Assembly (NCBI RefSeq): GCF_900103585.1
Contig: NZ_FNHV01000024.1
Location: 62,001 to 126,000 of the forward strand
Reading direction: 5' to 3'
Length of the DNA: 64,000 nucleotides
DNA from: Streptomyces sp. cf386
Lineage (GTDB): Bacteria; Actinomycetota; Actinomycetes; Streptomycetales; Streptomycetaceae
In this document: positions 49,320 through 58,448 of the stretch, piece after piece
Layout of the letters: each line of letters begins with the position of its first letter
How positions within the stretch are numbered: the first letter of the stretch is position 1
Position numbers and translations under genes: made by a program
The notes under the pieces: generated by a model
Told to the model about the DNA's origin: nothing
Databases searched by the model: none
Seen by the model: the letters and a program-made list of their open reading frames with translations, nothing else

Positions 49320-49991
49320 TCACAGCGTCGACCGCAACCACTGCTCCACGCTGGCGATATGCACCGTCGCCCAGGACCGCGCCGCCTCCCCGTCCCGGTC
49401 CCGCAACGCCTCCAGGATCGCCCGGTGTTCGTGCAGGGTCCGACTGACCGCGTCCTCCTGGGTCAACCCCCGCCAGATCCGCGCCCTTGTCGTCGGCCCC
49501 GAGAGCCCGTCGAGGAGCGAGCACAGTACGGAGTTCCCGGAGCTCTGCACGATGCCCCGGTGGAACTCCAGGTCGCAGGCGACGAGTTCCTCCACCGACG
49601 GTTCGGTGCCGAGCTTGTCCAACTGGTTGGCCAGCGCGTCCAGTTGCTGCTCGCTGATCCGGGACGCGGCCATCGCGGTGGCGGCGGGCTCCAGGATGCG
49701 GCGCACGGCGAGGAACTCCAGCACCGTGTCGTCGCGGTGGAAGTCGACGACGAAACTCAGCGCCTCGAGGAGCAGCTGAGGGTCGAGGCTGGTGACGTAG
49801 GTGCCGTCGCCCTGCCGTACGTCCAGGATCCGGATCAGCGACAGGGCCCGCACGGCCTCCCGCAGGGAGTTGCGGGACAGCCCCAGCTCCGCGGCCAGCT
49901 CACTCTCCTTGGGGAGCCGGTCGCCGGGGCGCAGCGCGCCGGAGACGATCATGCCCTTGATCTTCTCGATCGCCTCGTCGGTGACAGCCAT
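49320..49991 (-). CDS. GntR/FadR-family regulator
   Basis: A 223-residue FadR-type regulator with a winged helix (KESELAAELGLSRNSLREAVR at about 28-48) and an FCD ligand domain (EFHRGIVQSSGNSVL and HEHRAILEALRDRD). The ATG at 49991 has GGGAGG upstream. Its stop is one base from the convergent NACHT stop. A 17-base perfect-armed palindrome lies about 57 bases upstream and probably is its operator. It may control itself and the nucleoside import operon that ends 95 bases upstream of it. Confidence 0.87.
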   Translation of the reverse strand: MAVTDEAIEKIKGMIVSGALRPGDRLPKESELAAELGLSRNSLREAVRALSLIRILDVRQGDGTYVTSLDPQLLLEALSFVVDFHRDDTVLEFLAVRRILEPAATAMAASRISEQQLDALANQLDKLGTEPSVEELVACDLEFHRGIVQSSGNSVLCSLLDGLSGPTTRARIWRGLTQEDAVSRTLHEHRAILEALRDRDGEAARSWATVHIASVEQWLRSTL

Positions 49992-50048
49992 GGCCCGCCT
50001 CCCTGTCGTTCGCGATGTCCCGCACGATGCCGACACGAGGCCGCGCAA

Positions 50049-50065
50049 GAGACATCCGATGTCTC
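50049..50065. promoter_or_regulatory. GntR-type operator palindrome
   Basis: GAGACATCCGATGTCTC has eight-base perfect arms around one base. It stands in the promoter of the GntR-type gene at 49320-49991. A partial copy GAGATCCGATGTCC occurs at 46751-46764, upstream of the NACHT and PAC2 genes. Confidence 0.6.
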
Positions 50066-50086
50066 AGCTCACATTATGGGGCCTGT

Positions 50087-51391
50087 TCAGAGGAGTGCCT
50101 CCAGATCGGCGATCACGGCCGCCTCGTCGAGCGTCGTCAGCACCCGGTCCCGCATCAGAATCCGCCCCTCGACCACCGTGTCCCGCACGTCCGCCGAGTG
50201 CGCCGCGTAGGCGAGCGTGGACCACGGTTCGTGCAGCGGGCGCAGGTGCGGTGCGTTCAGGTCGAGCACGATCAGGTCGGCCCGCTTGCCCGCCTCCAGA
50301 GAGCCCAGCTGCTCCCCGAGCCCCAGCGCCCGCGCGCCCTCGACCGTCGCCATGCGTACGGCCCGCTCCGCGCCGACCGCCGTGGGGTCGCCGCCCGCCT
50401 TGTGCACTAGCGCCGCCTGCCGCACCGCCCCCAGCACGTCCAGGGTGTTGGAGCTGACGGCCCCGTCGGTGCCGAGCCCGACGGTCACCCCGGCGCTCAG
50501 CAGCCGCGGCACCGGAGCGATGCCGCAGCCCAGCTTCAGGTTCGACACGGGGCAGTGGGCGACGGACGTGCCGGTGCGGGCCAGCGCCGCGATCTCCGGC
50601 CCGGTGAGCTCCACGGCGTGTGCGAGCAGCAGGTCGGGGCCGAGGAGCCCGAGGGAGTCCAGCAGCTCCACCGGGCGCTTGCCCCAGCGCACCTCGACGG
50701 TGGCCACCTCGGTCCCGTTCTCGGCGGCGTGGATGTGCAGCAGCGCCCCGAACTCCCGTGCCAGCGCGGCGATCTCGGTGAGCTGGTCGGGGGAGAGGGT
50801 GTAGGCGGAGTGCGCGAAGACGACGGGACGGCGGCCGTGCCGGGCCGGGCCGCGCGCCTCCAGGTCCCGGCGGGCCCACGCCAGCCGGTCCTCGTAGGCG
50901 AGCTTGTCCGGCGGCTCGGGGACGTCCATGAAGGTGGGCCCGGTCAGCAGCCGCCAGCCCGTCTCGCGGGCCGCCTGCTCGGCCGCCTCGTGGAACCAGT
51001 ACATGTCCAGCGCCGAGGTCACCCCGGCCCGTACGCTCTCGGCCACCGCCAGCCGCACCGCCGCCGCCACGTTCTTCGGCGTCAGCAGCTCGGCCTCCCA
51101 CCGCAGCACCCGCTCCAGGAAGCCCTGGAGGGTGACGTCGTCGGCGCGGCCCCGCAGCAACGTCATCGCCAGGTGGGTGTGGGCGTTGATCAGGCCGGGG
51201 AGGACCAGGCAACCCGACGCGTCGATGGACTCCCGTGCCGTGAACCGCGTACACAGCTCCTCGGCGGGACCCACGGCGACGATCTCACCCTCGTCGACCG
51301 CGACCGCCCCGCCCCGTACGACGGTTCCGGCCTCGTCCACGGTCAGGACATCACCGCCGTGAACCAGCAGATCGATCGGATCGATGCTCAC
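50087..51391 (-). CDS. TRZ/ATZ-type amidohydrolase, probable (methylthio)adenosine deaminase
   Basis: A 434-residue metal-dependent deaminase. Metal ligands are LINAHTHLAMTLLRG, HSAY, LHIHAAENGTE, LLAHAVEL and LGTDGAVSSN, and the order and spacing fit the MtaD/SsnA/TrzA group acting on aminopurine-like rings. It is the last gene of an operon that imports nucleosides and cleaves them, four bases overlapping the phosphorylase. With mtnA, B, C and D nearby, deamination of 5'-methylthioadenosine or S-adenosylhomocysteine is the best guess. Guanine or 8-oxoguanine deaminase activity is the main alternative. Confidence 0.83.
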   Translation of the reverse strand: MSIDPIDLLVHGGDVLTVDEAGTVVRGGAVAVDEGEIVAVGPAEELCTRFTARESIDASGCLVLPGLINAHTHLAMTLLRGRADDVTLQGFLERVLRWEAELLTPKNVAAAVRLAVAESVRAGVTSALDMYWFHEAAEQAARETGWRLLTGPTFMDVPEPPDKLAYEDRLAWARRDLEARGPARHGRRPVVFAHSAYTLSPDQLTEIAALAREFGALLHIHAAENGTEVATVEVRWGKRPVELLDSLGLLGPDLLLAHAVELTGPEIAALARTGTSVAHCPVSNLKLGCGIAPVPRLLSAGVTVGLGTDGAVSSNTLDVLGAVRQAALVHKAGGDPTAVGAERAVRMATVEGARALGLGEQLGSLEAGKRADLIVLDLNAPHLRPLHEPWSTLAYAAHSADVRDTVVEGRILMRDRVLTTLDEAAVIADLEALL

Positions 51392-52140
51392 AGCTCGTTC
51401 CCCTCCGCCAGCAGCCGCAGCGCCTCCAGCGACACGACGGCGCCCCTCTCGACACCCGCCGCGACGACCTCGCGGTGCGGGTCGTAGGCGCTGGTGCCCG
51501 CCTCGTCCACCAGCTCGTCCGCGTTCGCCCCGTCGATCACGAGGACTCCGCCCGCGACCAGCCCCCGCAGCGACGCCGTCACCAGCAGTGCCGACAGCTC
51601 CATCTCGATCGCCGCGAGCCCGGCACCGTCGTAGGAGAAGAGCGGGATGAGCCCCGGCTGGAAGGCCGCGCGGGTCCACACGATCCCGCGGTGGTGCGGG
51701 GCACCCGCCTCGCGCGCCGCCCGCTGGAGCGCCAGCACCGCCTCCGGCGCGGCGACCGCCGGGTACTCCGGCGGCAGCAGCTGCTGCGTCACGCCGTCGT
51801 CCCGTACGGCCGCCTCCGCGATGACGAGGTCGCCGTCGCCGATTCCCGGCCGCATCGCCCCCGCCGTACCGAACCGCAGAATCACCTGTACGCCTGCGTC
51901 CGCCAGCTCCTGGAACAGCAGGATCGCGCCCGGCCCGCCGACCCCGTGCGAGGCGACGGTGACCGGCACGCCCTTCCAACTCCCGCTGAAGACACGGTAT
52001 TCGCGGTGGTACGACACCTCTTCGGCACCGTCCAGCAGCGCGGCGACGGCCGCCGCGCGGGCCGGGTCGCCGACGACGATCGCGTGCGGCGGAAGTCCGG
52101 TGCGGGGTATGCGGGTGACGGGCAGCAGGTCCTGGGTCAT
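51388..52140 (-). CDS. Nucleoside phosphorylase (PNP/UDP family)
   Basis: A 250-residue hexameric-type nucleoside phosphorylase. Visible blocks are VVGDPARAAAVAALLDG (phosphate loop), GVGGPGAILLFQEL, LRFGTAGAM, the base/ribose-binding IEMELSALL and the C-terminal helix. It splits a nucleoside with phosphate to a base and sugar-1-phosphate. In this operon it could act on inosine or on methylthioinosine made by the adjoining deaminase, giving methylthioribose-1-phosphate for MtnA. Overlaps both neighbours by four bases. Confidence 0.87.
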   Translation of the reverse strand: MTQDLLPVTRIPRTGLPPHAIVVGDPARAAAVAALLDGAEEVSYHREYRVFSGSWKGVPVTVASHGVGGPGAILLFQELADAGVQVILRFGTAGAMRPGIGDGDLVIAEAAVRDDGVTQQLLPPEYPAVAAPEAVLALQRAAREAGAPHHRGIVWTRAAFQPGLIPLFSYDGAGLAAIEMELSALLVTASLRGLVAGGVLVIDGANADELVDEAGTSAYDPHREVVAAGVERGAVVSLEALRLLAEGNEL

Positions 52141-53006
52141 GAAGCGGCTCCGCAGGGACGGGGGCGGGTGCGATGGCGGCGTGCCGTCGTGAGGAAGAGG
52201 GCGCCGAGCGTGACGACGTACGGCGCGGCGTCGGTCGCCTGCTGCGGCAGGCCGAGGCCCTGGAGACGGAAGCCGGCCGCCTCGGCGAGGCCGAACAGCA
52301 GGGCGGCGAGCAGGACGCCGAGCGGCAGGGCGCGGCCCAGCATGACCGCGACGACGGCGATCCAGCCCCGGCCCGCGGTCATGTTCTCGGAGAACAACGT
52401 GACGTTGCCGAGGGCGAGTTGGGCCCCGGCGAGCCCGCACAGGACACCGGAGACGAGGATGGCGCCGTACTTGTACTTGGCGGGGCTCACGCCCAGCGTC
52501 GCCGCCGCGTCCGGCGCCTCGCCGACCCCGCGCAGCCTGAGCCCCCACACATGCCGCGACAGCAGCAGCGCCGCCACCCCGACCGTCGCCCAGGCCAGAT
52601 AGGCGAGCGGTGTGAAACCGCCGACCAGTGGCAGCCCGGCCAGTGCCGGGTCGTCGAAGGTGCCCTGGACGCCGAAGACCGTACGGAGGAGGAAGCTGGT
52701 GAGGCCCACCGCCAGCAGGTTCATGGCGATGCCCAGCACCACCGCGTCCCCGCGCAGTGTCACCGCGCCCACCGCCAGGATCAGCGAGTACGCCGCCGCC
52801 GCGAGAGCCGCCGCCAGCACGCCGAGCCACGGGCTGCCGGTGAACCAGCTCGTGGCCACGGCCGTGAAGCAGCCCATCAGCATCATGCCTTCGAGGCCGA
52901 TGTTGAACACGCCCGCCCGCTCGCACAGGGCCCCGCCCAGCGCGGCCAGCAGGATCGGGGTCAGCGCGCGCAGCGCCGACATCAGGAGATCGGAGTCGAG
53001 GAACAT
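52137..53006 (-). CDS. Nucleoside ABC transporter permease, YufQ/NupC-type
   Basis: A 289-residue membrane permease of the branched-chain/nucleoside type. It has about eight helices and the loop LGEAPDAAATLGVSPAKYKY-like EAPDAAATLGVSPAKYKYG. RERAGVFNIGLEGMMLMG-type text (ERAGVFNIGLEGMML) is the family hallmark. ATG 53006 follows AAGGAGG by seven bases; a GTG three bases earlier is possible. It overlaps the other permease by one base. Confidence 0.88.
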   Translation of the reverse strand: MFLDSDLLMSALRALTPILLAALGGALCERAGVFNIGLEGMMLMGCFTAVATSWFTGSPWLGVLAAALAAAAYSLILAVGAVTLRGDAVVLGIAMNLLAVGLTSFLLRTVFGVQGTFDDPALAGLPLVGGFTPLAYLAWATVGVAALLLSRHVWGLRLRGVGEAPDAAATLGVSPAKYKYGAILVSGVLCGLAGAQLALGNVTLFSENMTAGRGWIAVVAVMLGRALPLGVLLAALLFGLAEAAGFRLQGLGLPQQATDAAPYVVTLGALFLTTARRHRTRPRPCGAAS

Positions 53007-54049
53007 CACACCGCCTCCTTACGACGGTTGAACCAGCGGCCGGGGAAACGCAGCCGGGCCGCCAGGAACACGATCACGATCGCCTGGAGGACCTGCGTCA
53101 GCTCCCGCGGCACCTCGGTCGTCCGCTCCATCGCGAGCCCGCCGACCTGGAGGACGGCGAAGAAGAACGAGGCGATCAGCGTGCCGAGCGGAGCCGCGGC
53201 CGCCAGCAGCGCGGCCGTCAGACCCGTCCAGGTGTAACCGGGCGCGGTCAGCGAGCCGTCCACGAAGCGGTACGGGAAGCTCAACACCCCGATCGCGCCC
53301 ACCAGTCCGGCGAGTGCGCCCGAGACGGACAGCAACTTCAGGGTCAGGGCGCGGCGTTCGACGCCCGCGTAGGCGGAGAAACGCGCGTTGAGACCCGTCA
53401 TCCGTATCTCGTACCCGATCGCGGTGCGCCGATCCGTGAACCAGTACGCCGCCGCCGCGAGCACGACGAGCACGAGCCCGACGGTCACCGTCGACTCCCC
53501 GAACGCGGGCAGAGCAACGCCGTCGGGCAGTGCGCGGGTCTGCGGGAGGCTGGAGCCCGGTTCCTTGAGCGGATAGCGGGCCAGGTAGGAGGCCAGGGAC
53601 ACCGCCGGGTAGCTCAGCAGCAGGCTGCTGACCAGGAGCGGGACACCGAGGTGGTTCTCGCACAGGGCGGCCAGCACGGCGTACGCGGCGCCCGCTGCCA
53701 TGCCGGCTAGCAGCGCCAGTACCACGGTGAGCGGCGCGGGCAGCGGGGAGTACAGGCCGGTCACCGCAGCGGTGATGCCGCCCAGCACCAACTGGCCGTC
53801 CCCGCCGAGGTTGATGAGCCCGGCGCGCAGCGGGATCGCCAGCGCGAGGGCCATACCGAGCACGCTGGTGCCGGTGGTCAGGGTGGAGCCGATGCCGTCG
53901 GCGCCGAGCGCGCCGGTCAGGACCGCCTCGTAGGCCGCGATCGGGTCCGCGCCGGTGCCGACGAGGAAGAGCGCGCCGATGAGGACGCCCGCGAGCACGG
54001 AGAAGGTGATGGGGGAGCGCAGGGCTCCCGCTGTGCGATCGAGTCTCAT
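53006..54049 (-). CDS. Nucleoside ABC transporter permease, YufP/NupB-type
   Basis: A 347-residue permease with about nine helices. The conserved block PLRAGLINLGGDGQLVLGG marks the BmpA-type nucleoside importers, and the cytoplasmic coupling loop is IGYEIRMTGLNARFSAYAGV. It starts one base after the ATPase stop. Together with the other permease it forms the membrane channel. Confidence 0.9.
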   Translation of the reverse strand: MRLDRTAGALRSPITFSVLAGVLIGALFLVGTGADPIAAYEAVLTGALGADGIGSTLTTGTSVLGMALALAIPLRAGLINLGGDGQLVLGGITAAVTGLYSPLPAPLTVVLALLAGMAAGAAYAVLAALCENHLGVPLLVSSLLLSYPAVSLASYLARYPLKEPGSSLPQTRALPDGVALPAFGESTVTVGLVLVVLAAAAYWFTDRRTAIGYEIRMTGLNARFSAYAGVERRALTLKLLSVSGALAGLVGAIGVLSFPYRFVDGSLTAPGYTWTGLTAALLAAAAPLGTLIASFFFAVLQVGGLAMERTTEVPRELTQVLQAIVIVFLAARLRFPGRWFNRRKEAV

Positions 54050-54050
54050 G

Positions 54051-55592
54051 TCAGTCAGCGGCCTTCACTTGCGCGCGGGTGTCGCCGCCCGCCATTGCCA
54101 GCCCCAGCGTCCGTTCGTCCGCCTCGTCCTTGGTGTACGACGCCGCGACCCGGCCCTCGTACATCACCAGCACCCGGTCGGCGAGCCCCCGGATCTCGCT
54201 CAGCTCCGCCGAGACGAGCAGCACGGCGTGACCGGCGTCGCGGTAGGCGATCAGCTGGTCGTGGATGTTCTGGATGGCGCCGATGTCGACCCCGCGGGTG
54301 GGCTGTTCGACGAGCAGCAGCGGTGCGTCATGGGCGAGTTCGCGGCCGATCAGCAGCTTCTGCAGATTGCCGCCCGACAGCGCGGAGGCGGGCACCTCAG
54401 GGGTCGACGTCTTGATGCCGAACCGCTCGACCAGCCTCTTCGCGTGCGCCCGGACGGCCGTCGGCGGCAGCAGTCCTCGGGAGGAGAGGGACGTGCGGTG
54501 GTGGCCCATCGCGAGGTTGTCCGCGACCGAGGCCGCGGGCGCCGTACCGACCGCGTGGCGGTCCTCCGGGACGTACGCCAGTCCCTTGGCGCGGCGCTCG
54601 GTGGCCGAGGCATGGGTGATGTCCGCGCCCTGGAGCGTGACCCGCCCGGCCGTGGTCGGCCGCAGTCCGGCCAGCGCCTCGACCAGCTCGCTCTGCCCGT
54701 TGCCCGCGACGCCCGCGATGCCGACGATCTCCCCGGCGTGCACGGTCAGATCGATGCCGTTCACGGCGTCGGTGGCCAGGCCGGCCACGTCGAGGACCAC
54801 CTCGCCCGGCGTGCCCGGCGCGTGGATGCGGTCCAGCTCGACCGTCCGGCCGGTCATCGCGGCGGCGATCTCGTCGGCGGAGGTCTCCGCGGTGACCAGG
54901 CGGGCGACCACCCGGCCGTCCCGCAGCACGGTCACCCGGTCGCTGCCTTCGAGGACCTCGCGCAGCTTGTGCGTGACAAGGATCACCGTACGGCCCTCGG
55001 CGGCCAGCGACTTGAGCACCGCGAACAGGGCGTCCGCCTCGGCCGGCGTGAGCACGGCGGTCGGCTCGTCGAGGATGAGCGTACGGGCGCCCCGGTGCAG
55101 CAGCTTGAGGATCTCCACGCGCTGGCGCAGGCCCACCGGAAGGTCCCCGACCCGCGCGTCCGGGTCGACGGACAGCCCGTGCTCCTCGGCGAGTTCACGC
55201 ACCCGGCGGCGGGCGGCGGCCCGGTCCACCAGACCGAAGCGGCGCGGCTCGGCGGCGTACACGACGTTCTCGGCGACGCTCAGCGAGTCGAACAGCTTGA
55301 AGCTCTGGTGGACCATGCCGAGCCCTGCGGCCATCGTGTCGGAGGGGCTGGCGAAGCCGGATTCGACGGTCTGCCCGTCGATCCGGATCGAACCGGCGTC
55401 GGCGCGCTCCATGCCGTACAGCACCGACATCAGCGTGGACTTGCCCGCGCCGTTCTCGCCCATCAGCGCGTGGATCTCACCGCGCCGGACGGTCAGGTCG
55501 ACGGCGTCGTTGGCGAGCGTGCCGGGGAACCGCTTGGTGATTCCCCGGAGCTCGACCGCCACGTCCTCGGGATCAGCTTGCGGCGGGGTCAT
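54051..55592 (-). CDS. Nucleoside ABC transporter ATPase (two ABC domains)
   Basis: A 513-residue fused double ATPase. Domain 1 has Walker A GENGAGKST, LPVGLRQRVEILKLL (signature region) and LILDEPTAVLTPAE. Domain 2 has a degenerate Walker A GVAGNGQSEL, an intact signature ALSGGNLQKLLIGREL and LLLVEQPTRGVDIG. This asymmetry is normal for the Rbs/Mgl/Bmp-type importers. Its start overlaps the end of the lipoprotein gene by 20 bases. Confidence 0.92.
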   Translation of the reverse strand: MTPPQADPEDVAVELRGITKRFPGTLANDAVDLTVRRGEIHALMGENGAGKSTLMSVLYGMERADAGSIRIDGQTVESGFASPSDTMAAGLGMVHQSFKLFDSLSVAENVVYAAEPRRFGLVDRAAARRRVRELAEEHGLSVDPDARVGDLPVGLRQRVEILKLLHRGARTLILDEPTAVLTPAEADALFAVLKSLAAEGRTVILVTHKLREVLEGSDRVTVLRDGRVVARLVTAETSADEIAAAMTGRTVELDRIHAPGTPGEVVLDVAGLATDAVNGIDLTVHAGEIVGIAGVAGNGQSELVEALAGLRPTTAGRVTLQGADITHASATERRAKGLAYVPEDRHAVGTAPAASVADNLAMGHHRTSLSSRGLLPPTAVRAHAKRLVERFGIKTSTPEVPASALSGGNLQKLLIGRELAHDAPLLLVEQPTRGVDIGAIQNIHDQLIAYRDAGHAVLLVSAELSEIRGLADRVLVMYEGRVAASYTKDEADERTLGLAMAGGDTRAQVKAAD

Positions 55593-56625
55593 CGACCGTC
55601 AGCTTCCCGGCGACGATCTGGTCGCGCAGCGCCTCGACCTGCTTCAGGACGTCCTTGTGGTCGGCGATCACGCACTTCGACGAGTCCACGCCGTCCTCCA
55701 GGCCGGTGAGGCTGATGCCGCCCTCCTTCAGGCCGTACGAGACGGTCGTGCCCGTCTTGCCGTCGAGGACCGCCTCGATGCCCTTCTCCACGGCGACGTC
55801 CGTGCGCTTGATCACGTTGTCGACTACCGTGCCGGGTGCCGAGACGCACTGGTTGACGTCGACGCCGTACGCGTACGCGCCCTTGGCCTTCGCCGCCTCG
55901 AAGACGCCGTAGTTTCCGGCCGCGGCGGCCGCCATGATCTGGTCGTAGCCCTTGGCGAGCAGGGAGTTCGCCTGTTCCTTGGCGCGGGCCGAGTCGTCGA
56001 AGGGGGACTGGCCGCCGACGAAGCGCGTGGACGTCTCCGTCTTGGCGGCGACCTTCTTGGCTCCGGCCGCGAACGGGTCGCTGTAGCGCCGGAACTGGGG
56101 CGTGTCGAGGACGTCGACCGCGCCGACCTTGCCCGACTTGCTCAGCAGGCCCGCCTCTGCGCCCGCGAGATAGACGCCCTCGTGCTCGCGGAATACCGCG
56201 CAGCTCACGTTCTTGTACGTCTTCGTCGTGCAGGCGTCGACGATCAGGAACTGCTGCTTCGGGTTCTTCTCGGCCTGCTGGGCGACGAGGTCGGCGAACT
56301 CGAAGCCGACCAGCACGATGACGTCCGGCTTGGCGTCCACCGCGGCCTGGACGTTCTGCTGCTGGGAGGCCGTGTCCGTGGACTCGTACACCTTCTGCGA
56401 CCCGTCGTGCTGCTTCGCCGCGTCCTCGACGCCGCTGACGGCGAGCTTCAGGAACTCGTTCTGGCCGACGGCGTCGGGGGTCACGAGCGTGAAGGACTTC
56501 CCGCTGCCGCCGCTCGCGCTGTCGGCGCTGTCCTTCTTCGCGGCGGCGTTGCAGGCGGTGGCCGCGGTGACCACGAGCGCGGTGGTGGCGGCGAGTTGCA
56601 GGGAACGGCGGAATCTCGAGGGCAT
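55573..56625 (-). CDS. BMP-family nucleoside-binding lipoprotein
   Basis: A 350-residue substrate-binding protein of the BmpA/PnrA family. The signal sequence ends in the lipobox TAATAC with Cys near residue 25. Key blocks are LVTPDAVGQNEFLKLAVSG, VGFEFADLVAQQAEKNPKQQ, GVYLAGAEAGLLSKSGKVG and IMAAAAAGNYGVFEAA. BMP proteins of this type bind purine nucleosides. It is the first gene of the six-gene minus-strand operon. Confidence 0.92.
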   Translation of the reverse strand: MPSRFRRSLQLAATTALVVTAATACNAAAKKDSADSASGGSGKSFTLVTPDAVGQNEFLKLAVSGVEDAAKQHDGSQKVYESTDTASQQQNVQAAVDAKPDVIVLVGFEFADLVAQQAEKNPKQQFLIVDACTTKTYKNVSCAVFREHEGVYLAGAEAGLLSKSGKVGAVDVLDTPQFRRYSDPFAAGAKKVAAKTETSTRFVGGQSPFDDSARAKEQANSLLAKGYDQIMAAAAAGNYGVFEAAKAKGAYAYGVDVNQCVSAPGTVVDNVIKRTDVAVEKGIEAVLDGKTGTTVSYGLKEGGISLTGLEDGVDSSKCVIADHKDVLKQVEALRDQIVAGKLTVDDPAAS

Positions 56626-56947
56626 CGGGGACCTTCCGGGGGTGCGGCAAGGAGCGCTCGACGGTGAGCGTGGTGACGTGAGGTGGGCGACGGGGGCCGG
56701 GGCCGAGGTGGGGGCGGCTCGGCGGCTCAGGGGCGAGTCAGGGTCGACAGCCGTCGCCGGCGCACCGGCCGAAGTCAAGGAAGCGGCGCCTGGTGAGCAG
56801 CACTCGTCCTCCCTCGTCTCGACTGATGGGCTGCGGGTGGGTGGACTGTACACCCGACATTCGGACATGCGCCCGACTGTCTCGAACTGTGGTTCTTCAA
56901 GGTCATGTACCGTGGCGAGACCCACAGGAACAGCAGGAGTGTCCTTT
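56626..56947. promoter_or_regulatory. Divergent promoter region of the nucleoside importer and mtnA
   Basis: 322 bases without a gene, serving the importer operon to the left and mtnA to the right. I see CGAACTGTGGTTCT at 56883-56896, similar to the SOS box CGAACNNNNGTTCG with one change, close to the mtnA side. No recognised SAM or purine riboswitch fold was found by eye. Confidence 0.4.
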
Positions 56948-57979
56948 ATGTCCCAGGAGTTGCGTGCCGTCCACTGGACCGGAAACAGCCTTGCGCTGAT
57001 CGACCAGACCCTGCTTCCGCAGCGCACCGAGACGATGGATGTCCGCGATGTGGACACCCTGGTCGACGCGATCAAGCGCCTCGTCGTGCGCGGCGCGCCG
57101 GCGATCGGCGCGGCGGGTGCGTACGGCGTCGCGCTCGCGCTGCTCCAGGGTGAGCGCGAGGGCTGGTCGGCCGACGAGGTGCGCGCTGCCGTGGCCCGCG
57201 TCCGTGCGGCCCGGCCCACCGCCGTCAACCTCATGGTGTGCGTGGACCGCGTCATGACCCGCTTCGACGAGGGCCTCGACGCCGTACTGGACGAGGCCGC
57301 CGCCGTGCAGCGCGAGGACATCGAGGCCAACCGCGCCATGGGTGCGCACGGCGCTGAGTGGCTGCTCGAACGCGTCGGCGTCGAGCGGCCGTTGCGCATC
57401 CTCACCCACTGCAACACCGGCGCGCTCGCCACCGCCGGGTGGGGCACGGCACTCGGCGTCATCCGGGAACTGCACGCGCGGGGCCGCCTGGAGGTCGTGT
57501 ACGCCGACGAGACGCGCCCGCTGCTCCAGGGCTCCCGCCTGACCGCCTGGGAGCTGGCCCAGGAGGGCATCCCGCACTACGTCCAGGCCGACGGTGCCGC
57601 GGCCGGCACCATCCTGCGCGGCGAGGTCGACGCGGCGATCGTCGGCGCCGACCGCATCGCCGCGAACGGCGACACCGCGAACAAGGTCGGCACCGTGGGC
57701 GTCGCCCTGGCCTGCGCGGACGCCGGTATCCCGTTCCTGGTGGCGGCGCCCACGACGACCGTCGACCTGGACACGAAGACCGGCGACGACATCCCCATCG
57801 AACTCCGGGGCGAGGACGAGGTCCTGGAGTGGGGCGGCATCCGCACGGCTCCGGCCGGGTCGCGCGGCCACAACCCGGCATTCGACGTGACGCCGGGGCG
57901 CCTGGTCACGGGCCTCGTCACCGAGCGCGGGGTGCTTCAGGTGTCGGCGGGGGAGCTGCCGGGGGAGCGGCTGCGCTGA
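56948..57979 (+). CDS. mtnA: S-methyl-5-thioribose-1-phosphate isomerase
   Basis: A 343-residue protein that converts methylthioribose-1-phosphate to methylthioribulose-1-phosphate. Motifs are VRGAPAIGAAGAYG, the catalytic cysteine in THCNTGALAT, GSRLTAWEL and VGADRIAANGDTANKVGT with the catalytic Asp. The ATG at 56948 follows AGGAG by nine bases. It opens a plus-strand unit with an ArsR gene and is divergent from the nucleoside importer. Confidence 0.95.
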   Translation: MSQELRAVHWTGNSLALIDQTLLPQRTETMDVRDVDTLVDAIKRLVVRGAPAIGAAGAYGVALALLQGEREGWSADEVRAAVARVRAARPTAVNLMVCVDRVMTRFDEGLDAVLDEAAAVQREDIEANRAMGAHGAEWLLERVGVERPLRILTHCNTGALATAGWGTALGVIRELHARGRLEVVYADETRPLLQGSRLTAWELAQEGIPHYVQADGAAAGTILRGEVDAAIVGADRIAANGDTANKVGTVGVALACADAGIPFLVAAPTTTVDLDTKTGDDIPIELRGEDEVLEWGGIRTAPAGSRGHNPAFDVTPGRLVTGLVTERGVLQVSAGELPGERLR

Positions 57980-58031
57980 GCGTCCGCGACCGCAGAACCC
58001 CGACCGCGGCGCCGACCTATACTCCGGACCC

Positions 58032-58364
58032 ATGACCGACGCTGTGACCTCCCCGGACGCGGATCTGGTCGGCGCCCTGAAGGCGCTGGCCAACCCGGTG
58101 CGGTTGCAGCTGCTGGTGTGGCTGCGTGAGCCCGAGCGGCACTTCGCGCAATACGAGGCGATCGCGGACCCGGTCGAAGTGGGGGTCTGCGTGAGTCATA
58201 TCCAGGCCAAGGCCGGGCTGGCCCAGTCGACGGTGTCGGCGTACATGGCCGAACTGCAGCGGGCGGGGCTGGTGCGGGCGACGCGGGTGGGCAAGTGGAC
58301 CCACTACAAGCGGGACGAGGAACGCATCGCCGAGCTGCTGGCCCAACTCGGGCGGACGCTCTAG
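58032..58364 (+). CDS. ArsR-family transcriptional regulator
   Basis: A 110-residue winged-helix regulator. The core is LKALANPVRLQLLVWLREP, then VSHIQAKAGLAQSTVSAYMAELQRAGLV with the recognition helix. There is only one cysteine (VCVSHI), so no obvious metal-thiolate site. It follows mtnA by 52 bases, with TATACT close to its start, and precedes the LLM gene, before which a palindrome (58406-58425) may be its operator. Confidence 0.85.
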   Translation: MTDAVTSPDADLVGALKALANPVRLQLLVWLREPERHFAQYEAIADPVEVGVCVSHIQAKAGLAQSTVSAYMAELQRAGLVRATRVGKWTHYKRDEERIAELLAQLGRTL

Positions 58365-58405
58365 GGGTTGGAGCAGGCGCGCACGCGGTCGGCCTGTTGC
58401 GTTTC

Positions 58406-58425
58406 ATATCGAGAATCTGCGATAT
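58406..58425. promoter_or_regulatory. Inverted repeat before the LLM gene, candidate ArsR operator
   Basis: ATATCG - eight bases - CGATAT, embedded in an AT-richer stretch in an otherwise very GC-rich gap of 85 bases between the ArsR gene and the LLM gene. The spaced AT-rich arms resemble ArsR/SmtB operators. Confidence 0.55.
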
Positions 58426-58448
58426 TTCGATGCATGGAGAATCCGGGC

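Noticed and set aside
56626..56947. SAM or SAH riboswitch before mtnA
   Set aside because: I could not find the conserved pseudoknot and core sequences of SAM-I/IV or SAH motifs by eye; a covariance-model search would settle it.
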